Assembly (NCBI RefSeq): GCF_014905175.1
Contig: NC_057789.1
Location: forward strand, 27,896,555-27,960,554
Source: Aphidius gifuensis
Taxonomy: Eukaryota > Arthropoda > Insecta > Hymenoptera > Braconidae
Reading direction: 5' to 3'
Length of the DNA: 64,000 nt
In this document: piece by piece, positions 40,820 to 53,975 of the stretch
Layout: every line of letters starts with the position of its first letter
Position numbering within the stretch: the stretch's first letter is position 1
The notes under the pieces: model-generated
The model's input: only the letters and a program-made list of their open reading frames with translations
Databases searched by the model: none
Told to the model about the DNA's origin: nothing
Translations under genes and position numbers: made by a program

Positions 40820-40855
40820 ATTTACCTGCAAAATTATATTTAAAAAAAAAATTAT
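40820..40855 (-). promoter_or_regulatory. Weak candidate recursive splice site
   Basis: The minus strand reads a T-rich tract ending ATAATTTTGCAG and then GTAAATTATT, with the junction at 40825/40826. The acceptor looks adequate, but the donor has A instead of G at position +5, so it is clearly weaker than the sites at 29846 and 59090. In this base composition a chance match is quite possible. Confidence 0.22.
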
Positions 40856-43800
40856 ATATTTACATATCATTCTAAATAGAAAAAAACAAAACTGTCATTT
40901 TTTGAATTTTTATTTTTCATTTGAAAGATAAAGAGTATCTTCAAAATTTATTCAACCCTTTCACAAGAATTTTCATTATTCAAAAATGTAAAAAAAAATA
41001 ACAACTAAAACATAATAGCATGGCAAATAAAAAAAAAAAAAAAAAAAAGAGATACCCTTTTTTCTTTAACTTTGAAAACAGAGTTTTTTATTTTGGCACT
41101 TTTTTATATTTAATACGACGATATATAACTCATTTTTTATATTTTTTATTTTTTTCATTTTCAAATAATATAAAAGAGTACTTGAAAATGTCATATGAGA
41201 ATATAAGTTTTATATAAGACGTTGTGACGATTGAGTATACATATAAGTATATGAATAAAGTTATCGTCTATAAAATCTGCCAATAGATAAAATGAAATAT
41301 CATATTTTCCATGACAATATAATATAATATATAATAAATAAAAAATATGATATCCAAATTTATATAAATATATTGTCTTGGTGTGAATAAGTGAATGATA
41401 TGTCTTGTTGCAGTTGGAGGCGCATACACACATCGGTGAATAAACAAGTGTCTCATGGGTAATATTATTCCCAAGATATACATATATACAATGCAAACCA
41501 AAGGCTGCATTATTCCCATGTGAATGACGCATAAGCATAGTCTGCATAACTGCAGTCCCTAGTGCGATTTACTCACATGAGAAAAAAATAAAAAATTACG
41601 ACCAATTCGACCTGTGCTCGTCCATCACTTGGCACCAAGTACAGTGAAACCAGAGAAAGCCGACAAGTAAAATATACTTAGCTTAAGTATCTACTGTAAA
41701 ATATTTTCAATAATATTTAAAAAATATATTTAAATAAAACTAATATATTTATTTTTTTCATAAATCTTTCTATTCATTTTATTTTATGAGTTTAAAACTT
41801 TTTTTTTTTTTTTTTTATATCAAACATTTGTTTCATACAATAGCTAGTACTTTATTTTATTTATATGACAAAAAAAAAAATAAATAAATAAAATGAAAAT
41901 ATATATATAAATGTAGATCGAGCAACGCAATGAGGAAAAAAAAAAAATATACAGTAGTTTGAGGTACAAAAATAAAAAAAGTTAGAGCAAATACACACAA
42001 GCGTTTGTAAGAAGATTTAGATGAAGAACTGGTAGGATTGGAGTTTATTATTTGAAAAAAATAAAGACAGGTAATAAAAGTACAAAATAAATCATTCAGA
42101 CAAGTTTTATTTTTTTGTTAAAATATAATAAATGTCTTGCAATAAATGGAAATACAATAATATAACAAAAAATAAAATAAAAAGTTAATAATCTTTTGAA
42201 AATAGATATACACTTGAATTGTACTGTTAATATTTTAACTTGATTATTTTTTTTTTTGAGTATATACTTTCTCTCATATACAAAGTATACAAAGTCTTGT
42301 GTATAAAAAAAAACAAAAAATTCAAAGAATATTTTATAATGAGATTTAGAGATAGATACATTTTAGAGATTATTTATTTATTTTCTTTTTCATTTAGAAT
42401 GATCAAATCATTTCCATAAACTGTTAGAATTATTGAAGTAATAAAACATTGTTTTATCAAACACGAGATATCACATACGTGTAACAAAATAAAATTTTAG
42501 TTTATGTATTTTCGTTGATAATCATGAGAGGGTGCGTTGCACAATCGAACAATCGTGCGTAATATATATTTACATATATATAGATACAACAAACATTGAA
42601 CTCGATTCTATGCTTGGTATATCAGTGTGGTTTAATTAGATTATCTTGACACATCAAGCCACCCATCAGCAACCACCTCGAACCCTTTGTAAATTGTATA
42701 CATCGTGTTACACTATGCATTCATCGTGACAAATTCAAACTGACAGAGAAATTTTAACAATTCATGGCTATGCAACTGACCAAAAATTTTTTATTAATTT
42801 TTTTTTTTTGTATTTTTTTTAGTTGATTTTTAATTATGATTTGAAAAAAATAACCAACCTATTTTCACTGAGATTTATAAAAATGTACTTTAGCTTTTTT
42901 TTAAATATAATTTAAAATTTTTTAATTTGAAATATTAATAATTAATTTGCTAATTTAAAAATTTCTATTTATAATTTTACTTGGTTATGTGGTTTTTTAT
43001 TTTTAATTTATATTTTTTTTTTTTTGACTTAAGTTGAATAATTTTTATCATTTGCATGATATACTGTGAAAAAAGGAGATGAAAATATATCGTCTGATAG
43101 TTGATACATAAGAGGATATCACATATAAAATAATCATAATAAAAATATCCCCATAAACAAGAAAAAAAAGAAAAAAAAATGTTTTTCAAGAAGAGGGTAT
43201 AAAGATAAGTACGTGTATACAAGAGTATTATTTTATTTTAGAATATGAAGACCATGGAGTAAGTAATCCAACGTCTTTTCAATCTTCCATTTGGTAAAAC
43301 ATGCGTCTTTCAAATATATAATATTAAGGGCGAGTAACTGTAAGGGAAATCCCTCAAGACAACCCTCGAAATACACATTTGTATTCCCGCGCTACTTTGT
43401 CTTTTCTATATCCAAATATTCAACATACCATTTTCATTTGAACCCACAAATGCCATTTTCTATGACTAAAAAAAAAATTCTCTTTCAACTTTATTTGCAG
43501 AAAATAAAAAAAAAAATTTACAAATATATAATTTAAAAAATAAAAAAAAAAAAACAAATTTATAAAAGTTATTATTTGAGTGTAGAAATAAATAATAAAA
43601 ATATTTCACTCAAATAAATTGAGATAAATACAACTCGTCATCACTTTGATATTTTTTTTTTTATTTTATTTTTAACAAATGAAAAAAATTTTAAAATCCA
43701 ATTGTTTTAGTTTGAATTAAAAATATTAATTTTTCATCTTTTAATTATGCTTGAATTTTTTTAATGTATAATAAAAAATAATTTGTTAATAACTTATTAT

Positions 43801-45811
43801 ATATTTGAAGATTATTTTTGTATAATATTTTTTTTTTTTTTTTTTTGTTAATACAAATTGAATTTCCTAATTTACGAATGATTGCGTTATGGCTGAGCAA
43901 ACATTTTCATATCAGCTTTTACGTGATTTATCAGCACGCATGAAAATATATTGAAGAATATTGAAAAGAAATAAATAAATATGTGTGGGTGGATGGTTTG
44001 TCAAGTGATTCACATTGCCAGGAAGTGCCAAAAGATTTATAGCTTGCGCTACCTTTCCAAAAAAAATTTTATCGTTTATCAATAAGGTAAAATTGTTAGA
44101 TTGTTAGTGGCTCTGTAAAAAAATTCTCTTAGTCTCTTTTTTATTTTTTTTTTTTTGTAAATAAAAAAATAATATAATAAGAATAAAAATTTGTCATAAA
44201 AAATTCAGAATTTTATTACGATTTGAAATAATCGTTTTTATCTATCTAAAAGTGGAAAATTGTGTAAAAAAAATTTTTTTTATAGCCAATAAAATTTGTG
44301 GATACGTTTTTTTATTTTTTTTTCTAATGTACCTCTCGTTTTTCCTCGTATTATATCGTTAAATTATTTTATTCCAAATGAGCATCGATTATTGCATAGG
44401 TCACGCGACTATAGTAATCTTATTTTTTGTACACCTAGTTTTTTTCTATTTTTTTTATTTTATTATCCAATCGATGGTCGACAAAATAAAGGTCACTGTG
44501 AATACATAAATTCAGTCGAGATGTATTTTTTTTTTTTATTCACAATATGTTCTTATTTTACTGACCTGCATTTGACGATAAATTTTATTCAATAAATTGA
44601 CAGCCGAGTAGATGACAAAAAAGAAAACAAATTCAAAACTGTTTTTTTTTTTTTTTTTAAATATTATTTGAAATTATTTATTCAACACAATACTTTTTAT
44701 AAATATTATTTACTGTAGAAATTCATGAGGCTTTTTTGTTTGCAAAAAACGTGACAAAACTTTTTTTTATTTTTTCCAATGTCGTTGTTTTTATATAACA
44801 TATATGTTTCGTTTTTTATTTCATTTATTTTGAATGTTTTTTTTTTCATATACAGTGTCCACTGTTGAAATAAAAAAATAAAAAAATCCATCACAAACAA
44901 ATAAAATATAGAACTGATTAAACAAAAAAAAAAAATAAAAAAACATTGTTGAAAATCTATTGCCTGGAGGTTTTAATTAATGACTCCAATATGATTCTAT
45001 TATGCAATATAAAATTTTTGTAGTTTGAATATCTTTAAAACTATTCAAAATTATTTATTATGATTTATTTTCTTTAAAGGATTTCATGACTTTACAAAAG
45101 CAAGTGGCAAAGTCAACACAGTAGCGAAGTTGCTTTAGCCACGAACAACGATACAATCCTTCAGGGCAAATACATCAAGAAAACTAAAATTACATGGTTT
45201 ATCATGCTATCCTTTATTTTCTTGTTCTTTGTTACTTTGTTTCTCCAATACTATCATTTTGATCATCACATATTTACATTCCATGCGCAGGTGAATACAC
45301 ACAACAGTAGCAGTATATATAAAATTAATATATACATTCTATATAGATACTTATCAAATATATTTAAAAATAAAAAAAAATATATATATTAGCTTCTTTA
45401 GTCGTTAATTATTCATTCATACATAAAGAGTATATATCAATTAATTTCAACTAAATTAATAAGCCCAGAATGAAGAAGCACAAATGTTTGATTTTTTTTT
45501 AAATATCATTTAAAATTGATTAATATAAAAAATTTAATTATAAAATAGAAAATTAAATTTTATATGAAATTATAATAAAAATTATTTAAATTACCATTTG
45601 GAATTCTCATTGTGGCAGGGCGTAGTAGTAAATCGATATATCGAAATTACTGGCATATGGTTTTCAAATGGTGCTATTATCATAAATGTTTTAGAATATA
45701 TATATGTACGTAATAAATGTATATTGTGTATTTATATAGATAGACAAACAAGACACAAAATTTATACTAAAACTACCATATGCCATACACCAGGGCGCGA
45801 ATCTAATCGCA

Positions 45812-45831
45812 TTACGATGGTGCCATCGTAA
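45812..45831. other. 20-bp palindrome
   Basis: TTACGATGG and its complement CCATCGTAA are separated by TG. The palindrome lies in a G+C-richer island (45780-45860) and could be a dimeric protein-binding site. No family is recognised. Confidence 0.4.
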
Positions 45832-48364
45832 CCGTGCGTCGCATCGTTAAGCTTACATTTACAGTTTTACTAGGGAGTCACATTTAAAATTTTCCTCTTC
45901 TTTCTCTCATATATATTTTTGTTTTTTAATTTTATTTAAACTCACTGTACACATTGCAGACTTATGTATATATATTCATCTGCTTGCCAAGATGAAATTT
46001 CGAGAATTATTTTCCAACCAGTATGAATAATAATTAAATCAAGTGTATTAATAATTTTTAAATGAAAATTAAATATATCAGTCAGACAGAAAATTTATAA
46101 ATAAAAAAAAATAATTTAATAATTTATTGATGGAAAATATAATATTTATAAAAATTATTGAGACGATTATGAATTAAAAATTAATTATGAAAATTTGAGC
46201 TATTTTAAAAAGTAAATATATAATTATTCTCAATTCATTATTAAAATATTTAAATGGAAATTTATATTTTCTTTATAAATATGATTTAATTTGCAATTAA
46301 TCTGATAATTTAATTGATTCATGTAAATTTTATATGATATATAAAATTAAGTCTTTTAAGAGCGTTTTTTTTTTCATATTGACTTTGTAAAATAAGTGTG
46401 AAATGAGATTTAAGAAAAGTATAAGTTTATATTTATAACGGTCTTTGGTGACTACCAGACACGCACTCTTATTCATGTGATGTACACGCGAGAATATAAA
46501 CCACCTGGCAATTTATTGCAATCAGTGTCGGTTTTTTATTTATTTATTTTTTTATTTTCTGTGTGCGAGTTACGCGTGTTGTGGTCTTGGTTGTAATCAA
46601 GGTAAAAATAAAATACATTCATCTCTTCTGAACCACTTCCAGCTAGCATACTTGTACGATGTCACTGAGAAGAATGTTCAACGTGTGAAAAACTAAATTT
46701 CACATGACAAAAACAACTGAGGTAAATTTTCAAGTTGAGTATTTTTTTTTCTTTTTTTTTTTACATATTATAACGAACGTAATTATAATCTTGTAAATTC
46801 ACTTTGTCACATGTCATATTTTATATAAAATTTAAAAATAATTACTGAGCATAAGACATGACATGACTTGATAAAAAGAAAAAAAAAAAAAAAAGATTTT
46901 TAATTGTGCATATTTTTATCTGAATATAATATTGATAATTTTGAATATAATTATTCAACTAATATGACAAATATATTGAATATTATTCAGACGTTTAAAT
47001 ATGAAATGGTTTTTCAAGTGACATGATTTGAGTACAGTTCTATTATAGGCATGCTTTGTACTATAATTGCTTTGGGGATTCAGTGTTGTTGTTGTACCTC
47101 CCTTACGACGGTAGCATTGCACAACCAAGTCGATTCTATGCTTGACATGAATCACATCCTTTGGTGCACTATTGAATTGCTTGAGACTGGAGGCGACATT
47201 ATATACCAACACATTTTCAATATACACACGTGTATTAATGCTTAGAAAATTTAATATACAATATATGAAATCACATATGGAAATTTATATATATAAATAA
47301 TTTAGTACTAAATTAATTTAATCAAATTATAGAAAAAAATTAAACGATTCTTTGTTGTAGAAAAAATCATTTTAATTTGTTTAAAATGTTTCTTATTTTA
47401 TAATTTAAATAATTGAAAAAAAAAAATTTTAGTTAAATATTTATAAAGCTTTATAAGTAATTTTTTTATTATGATGAAAATATATATGAAATGGAGAATT
47501 CACATTGAATTGACAGCAAAAACTACAGAAGATAATGTAATAGGGTGAAAATTCTCTTGGGAAATAGTGGTAATATTATTTATACAAAATATTTATATGT
47601 GTATGTGTGTATATACCTTTCAATGTTTAGGATTCACGTAGAAAAATGAAAAAAAAAATAAAAATGAAAAATAGTAGTACAGTGACTACACCGGAAGAAA
47701 GAGGAAATCAAAACGCTTTTACCTGCTTCCGCTTTTAGACACGTGACATTTTATATTTCTTAAAAATGTACGACACTGATATTGTACAATTTTATATATA
47801 CTTTTAAATTTCTACTGGTAAAAAAAAATATATATTCTCAGTGTGATATTTCCGACAACACTGTCTGATATTTCATAACAAAATAAATTCATAAAATGTT
47901 AAATATTATTTATTATATTTCAAACATCAATAGCATTTCAAATTCATCACGATTTAAAAAAATAAAATACAAAATAATAGTAAATATTAGTTTATTATTA
48001 TATCGTTGTAAAATTAAACTGTAAATTAAATTTACAATAAGCGTTTTGCTCTTCCATCACCTTCTTAAACCTAAAATTAATTAGAAGTAGCAATTTAGCA
48101 TTTACGTTATACCGCGTGCGGAAAATCAAGTTCAGTTACAAAGTTGCTTTTACGCTTCGTGGTAAATCTCACTTGATTCTCAACACAGCATATATAATAT
48201 GGCTTATTAGAAAAGCAAGAGCTTACAAGTATAATATATGGGAAAAACTAAACAAGTAAAGTAAAAGGGGGTTAATATCTTGTTGAAATTTTCAAAACTA
48301 ATATTATATATTTGTATGTGTTATAATATTAGATAAGAAAAAGGACAAATATGTAAGAGAGAAA

Positions 48365-48715
48365 ATGGTTTGTTTAGCAAGTCAAACATCCTGGAAAGTG
48401 CAATTCTCTTGTAATATCCTGCCAATCAGAATATCCAAGAGTAGACTGGATATAGCCTCTTGTTGAAAGATACCGGGTTAAACATACACACTCAATGGAG
48501 TTTGTGTATGGAGATGATAGTAGATATGGATCATCAGTATGTATGATGAAACTTGAAAGAAACAAGATTGGCATGAGCTTAAGTCATTATATGCAATCAG
48601 TTGTTGAGGAATTTCAAGTGGTATGTGGAAATGTTCAAGTGCCCTTTGGTTCCGTGTTGGGTTTCATGGTTAACCACATCATGTGCTAAACGAACGAGGG
48701 ATGACTTTGATCAAG
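48365..48715 (+). pseudogene. Coding-like fragment, possibly a decayed Ty1/copia reverse-transcriptase remnant
   Basis: A ~350-bp stretch lacks A/T homopolymers and has coding-like composition. On the plus strand an open stretch from about 48450 includes VYGDD and, after a gap, KLERNKIGMSLSHYMQSV followed by VEEF. This faintly resembles the copia reverse-transcriptase segment that follows the YVDD box (pattern hGhKIERN..G.hSLSQ.HYI.SVLEEF). About 35 residues between the two blocks would be missing and no LTRs were seen. The resemblance is short and could be accidental. Confidence 0.2.
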
Positions 48716-51700
48716 GATTTGATAAGTTTACCTTTTTCATTTGTATTAAGCCATGATAATCACTTAATTTATTTTTTTTTTAATTAAAAACTAATTTACG
48801 TAGAACACTGTAAGATACAAAAATAAATTACCTGACTATTAAATTGAAAATTATAGATTTTTTTATATTGATATATAAAGTAGTTGAAGAGAAAAGTAAA
48901 AAAATTATTGAATTCAGGGTTGAAAGCGTGATGATCGTTGATCGTGAAGAGTTAAAAATAAAAATTGAATGAAAAATAATAAAAATAATAAAAAATAATT
49001 TCAATGAAAAAGTTCGCACGAACGGTGCTATAATCTCGATGTATTACGGATCTTATTGTACGATATACGTTGACTGCACACGAGTTCGTCCGTCTGTAAA
49101 TCCATTTCTCAAACCGCATTTGAAACTACATATATATTTCGAATATAAAATGAAAAAAAAAAAAAAATAGATTTTTATTCGTTTATGATTCTCACGATTT
49201 TCGTGATACATAAAAATATATAAAAATAAAAATATGTTAAAATATTTAAAAAAAAAAAAAACTATTTACATTAACCTCAAAATATCTGCTCTTTTAAATA
49301 ATATAGAAAATATTTTAATATTTTATTTTTAAAAGTATTGAAGATACCAAGATGAATATATATTTTATATTTTTGAATCATCGACTTGTAAATAAGTCAA
49401 GTGGTTCTTTGAAATAAAGCAAAATATAGCAACTTCCGGTAGAGTCAAAAATAAAAAATAAAAAAACTACTGTACAAGTGTCTATTGGAATTTCATACAC
49501 GGTATTGATGTTGAAGAAATTTTGTGAACCATAAATTCATGTTCAAAAGATTTCAAGCAAACTTTACATTAATTTTTTTTTTTTTTTTTACGTATAAATA
49601 ATGATACCAAAAGAATTTTTATCTGGTTTTCCAGTATATTTTGTTTTTTGTCTTTTTACATCCTAATGATCCTCTCTTCCATTTTTATCCAACTATTTTT
49701 TTTTTTTTTTTGCTCTTCCACATCATAGATTCTTTTAGTTCTCTTTTCTTCTTTCATTTTTTTATATATATTTTTTTTTATTTCCCTAATCCCCCGAGTA
49801 AAAATCTTTCTAGTCTCTCTCTGTGTTCATGAACGAGTCGAAATATATCTACTACGTCACGTCAGTTCTGGCTCAATTGCTTTGTGTATACCCTGTTACC
49901 TGAGCTATAGACATTCACTCTCTTGACGTGCATTTTTTTAATGAGATTCTTAAAATACACACACACACTTCATAACAGACAACGTTCACTATTTGACGTT
50001 CATTTTATACAATAAAAATTGCATTCATCTTTGTTGTTTTAAATTTTAAATTATTTATATATTTTAAAAAAATTATAAATAAGGTTGTATAAATAATCCT
50101 TTAAATCAATTTATACGATAATACCAATTGTAAATAATTCAGCACGATTTATTTTTGTACTAGATAATATAATTATTTTCAGTCAAACCGAGAGGATATG
50201 TTTTCATAAAAATAAATAGCATTGGCAATTTTATTTTTTCAAATTTTTTTATTATTCACGTATCGAGGATGTATCAATATTTCGCTGATCTAAATATTAA
50301 TAAACAAATTTTCAAATATTTAAAACTTATCAAACTGTCGGCTACTAATAAAATTAATTAGCCATTTTAATTTTAACATCTGTAAACTCAAAATATTCAT
50401 TATTAAATATTTCAATTTTCTAGAAATAATAAAGATGAAGAATTTAAATATACTTGGTATTTTATAATTTAATAATCTTGTTGAGGAATGAGTTTAAAAA
50501 AAAATTTAATTTAACGTATCAATTTTATCGAAGATTTTTAACATTTTACTGTAAAGATTTTTTTTTTTTATTTTGTAAACTATCGGAGAATGAATAGATG
50601 ACTCGAAGCATCAGCGTTATCCGAGCTTATTACTTTCCGAGTTTTACGATATTTGTATTTAAAAAAAAAAATAAGAAAAAAAAAAATATAGGCTAAAGAT
50701 TCAGTGAAGAAGATATTCCAAGAATTTTTTCATGCTCAATGACGTCATTGTCGAACTATCGTCCAACAGTGCGAAAGAATAAATTTATCTGATCATCGCT
50801 ACAAACGAGAAGATGACTTTCAGGATTTTTTTTTTTTTTACTTGTTATTTTCAAGTACCCAATTGCAAGGTGAAGATAGTCTACAAAAAATATGGGACGT
50901 GAATAATTACTTGCAATATTTATATAAAAAAAAAAGTGACGATAAAATACAATCTAATTTTCATAAGCAATTATAAATATCAAAAGACCAAAGAAACATG
51001 ACGATATAATAATAACTGTTCACATTGTTTGATAATTTTTAAAATGAAAAAGAGTCAATGATGCTGGTATATGTTTTATGTTTTGCTGTATTGATATAAA
51101 TCTCAATTTTTCATTATTATTATTTTTTTTTTTATTTTTACTGATAATTGTGAATGCAAAGAAATTTCATCTGTATTAGACAGACCACCAGAGCAATCTT
51201 TTTCTTTTGTTCAATATTAAAAATGTAGGTCAATGAAAATTCTACAGATATGCTATTTGTTATTTTTTTATTTTAAATGAAAAAAATAAAGAGAACATAA
51301 ATAAAAGAATGGAACCCCTATATGAATATTGAAAATATCGAATGGAATAATATTTAATTATTTTTCATTTTGTTGTTTAAATGAAAAATGCTTATAATTT
51401 ATCGTTATTCACTTCAATAGCTGCTCTTTGATAATGTACTTGACATATTTTATTTTTTGTAGTTTTTCTTTAACTATTTATTAAAAAGAAAAAAAAATAT
51501 ATCTTGGGTTATATATGATATGAAAAATTCCGAGTGTGTATCGACAAAGTGCAATTGACGTTTGTACAGAGCTATTAATATTTCAAAGTTCATGATGTCT
51601 AAATATGTTTGTTAATATGTCATGGTAGTCAAATATTTAGTAAATACGTATCTCTGTGATTCTATTTATATATATCAACATTTTCATCTCTTGATTTTGT

Positions 51701-52329
51701 ATATCAGTGTGACATATTTGAGCTCAAAGGAAGAACCAAAATAATCAAAATCTTCATGTAGACAGCTCAAAGATATATAGGTTTATACTGATATTAAAAA
51801 TAAATTCATCATTCATCATATGGATATATTTTTAAATTTTTTTTCAATTGTAATTTAATTATTAATTACGATCGTCTGCCGGAACCAAAAATAAGCATAC
51901 AGTGAAATTTTTTAAATTTATTATTCCATACATTTTTTTAGAAAATTTTCGAATTTTAAATAAAATCAAAATATCCATCTCAAGTTTTAAATATCATAAT
52001 TTGAAAATTGAATTAAATTTTATGATTTTCATAATTAAATTTACTAAATAAAATTAAAACTAAAAATAATCTCTGAAACTCTTTCTTTTTTTTTTAAGTA
52101 GTAAAAACTTGTTTTTGTCAGACAAATTTATTAAACTTAACAAATTTAAATTGACATTTAAAAAAAATCTATTAAATCAATTTAAAATAATTACAATTGA
52201 TTATCATTTGTTTAATTTTCTATTTTTAATTTCTATTCGTAATATCAATGATAGTATCACATGAAAATAAATATTTATTACAAAAAAAAATAATAATTTA
52301 GTAATGCATATGAATATTTATATGGATTA

Positions 52330-52495
52330 ATGAAGGTCTTTAGTTTGTATTGGTGGCAGTGTGCTAATTAATGGCAATTATCGGTGCCTCATCTGTTACG
52401 GCAACGCAATCTGTTCGGATACTATCGGCTGACTGGTCTTGGTAATTGCAATGAAGCTTCGCATACGTGTTTATGCATCCGATGCATATGTCTCT
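52330..52495. promoter_or_regulatory. Putative enhancer island with homeodomain/POU-like motifs
   Basis: This 165-bp non-repetitive island contains CTAATTAATGG (homeodomain core TAATTA), two AATTGC-type sites and a paired octamer-like motif ATGCATCCGATGCAT (52473-52487). The composition and motif density differ from the A/T tracts on either side. Function is inferred only. Confidence 0.25.
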
Positions 52496-52790
52496 TCAAA
52501 ATAAATAGACGATACTATGTCACCAAAAGAAAATTAAATTTAATCTATCCTTAAACCTTTTTTTTTCTATAAATATCTTTACTCTATTTTTTTAAATTTT
52601 ATTCTAACATAAATATGTACTTTTAATTTTTAATATAATTAATAAATAATTTTTCCAGTCTATTGTAATAGTAAAAATAAAATATTCAAAGTTTAATACA
52701 TCGTAAGAAAAAAAATTCACATTGGGGTTTTTAAGATACATTTTGAAGAAATAGGAAAATCATGTTATGCATCGATCTGCCAAGTAAAAT

Positions 52791-52835
52791 CTTTAAAGTA
52801 CAGACGAAGAGAGAGCTTTAAAGTACAGACGAAGA
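52791..52835. repeat. Short tandem duplication (period 25 bp)
   Basis: CTTTAAAGTACAGACGAAGA occurs at 52791-52810 and again, identical, at 52816-52835, separated by GAGAG. This is a recent-looking two-copy duplication. Confidence 0.85.
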
Positions 52836-53504
52836 AGATTGTAAAAGTGGATATGATAGAATCTGGTTGAAAAAAGAAAAAAAAAATAAGAGATAAAAAA
52901 AATATATATAAAAATGTAGACATTGGTCAAGTTTCTTTAAGGGCCACTGAGAGTTATATCTAAAAAAAAAGAAAAAAAAAAAGCTTTTTTGACCCTCAGG
53001 AAAAAGAGGATGATCCTCATATTCTCAGCTTACTTTTATGCACACATGTAACTCCATCGGGAAATAAATATTTTGTTTGTAATTTTTTAAAATATACACC
53101 GTTATAGTAAACTTGATGTTACATTTTATATACTTGGATCTCAAATTTCAGCCGAGTAAAATAATTTTTTACAGTTTTTTTTTTATGATGAACAGTAGAA
53201 CACATGTTGCAATATATTAACTCACTTGTAATTGAATCCAAAGATTTATTTATTTTACGAGTTGCTCTATATATTAAAAAAAAAATAAAATGATCATTAA
53301 ATTTATCATTTATAATTACAGAATAATTTATAAAAGATATTTCTATTAAAGGTAAAAAAGCATAAATGTCAATTTAGAAAATTTATATTTAATTAATTTT
53401 TATTTTGAAATAAAAAGCTAAAATATTATTATTTCAATTACTAAAATACAGTGTAGCGAAAATGATTTTTATTAATTAAATAAATGATTTCTCGACTAGT
53501 GAAA

Positions 53505-53529
53505 ATTATTATTATTATTATTATTATTG
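53505..53529. repeat. (ATT)n microsatellite
   Basis: About eight uninterrupted ATT units. Confidence 0.9.
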
Positions 53530-53924
53530 ATAATATTGAAAATGAAAAGCACTTTATAAAGGGAGTAGAATTTGTTGCTGAACGTTCATAATTGTTCAAA
53601 CGAGAGAGAATATTTTTGAGAGTAAATATTTTTACCCTTTTCTCTTGATATGAAAATACATGTATATATTTGTACATGTATCTGTAATTGTGATATTGTA
53701 TTTGTAATTGTGAATAAATTGAATTGAAGCATATCGAGAATTTAACATACGAGGAATATTCACAGCATACGTTTTCAGTGATTGGTAATGGTGAAAATGT
53801 AAAGAAAATTTATTTCAACAACTATTAACGTTCAACAACAAGCAATCATATTATTTTATTTTTTTATATGTAATTTTTCATTTACATTTTGTTGATTCAT
53901 TTTACTTTATTTTGATTTTTTTGT

Positions 53925-53975
53925 ACTCACCTGATGAGGACATTATTCTGAATGCACAAAAAAATATCATAAAAA
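53925..53975 (-). promoter_or_regulatory. Possible 17-nt microexon or third recursive splice site
   Basis: On the minus strand a T-rich tract ends TGCATTCAG at 53948. The 17 bases AATAATGTCCTCATCAG (53947-53931) follow, and then the strong donor GTGAGTAC from 53930. Either the first AG is used, giving a 17-nt microexon that would shift the frame, or the second CAG acts as a recursive site abutting the donor. The donor core CAG|GTGAGTA is shared with the two zero-length sites. The acceptor pyrimidine tract is weaker if the CAG at 53933-53931 is used. Confidence 0.45.

Larger units (their letters stand above)
33807..53924. other. Intron segment between foldback element and the 53.9-kb splice signal
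   Basis: This is A+T-rich low-complexity intronic DNA without a supportable gene. Non-repetitive islands occur near 34180-34400, 38290-38460, 41505-41670, 45095-45180, 45600-45860, 47040-47240, 48365-48715, 49015-49110 and 52330-52495. The remainder is dominated by A/T runs and short (TA)n and (ATT)n tracts. Confidence 0.5.

Noticed and set aside
41191..41547. Minus-strand open frame of 118 codons
   Set aside because: Tyr/Ile/His-rich composition follows from TA-rich DNA; two frames are open at once and neither shows a domain.
45095..45180. G+C-richer patch considered as an exon
   Set aside because: It has no open frame with domain similarity and no paired splice sites on the slit strand.
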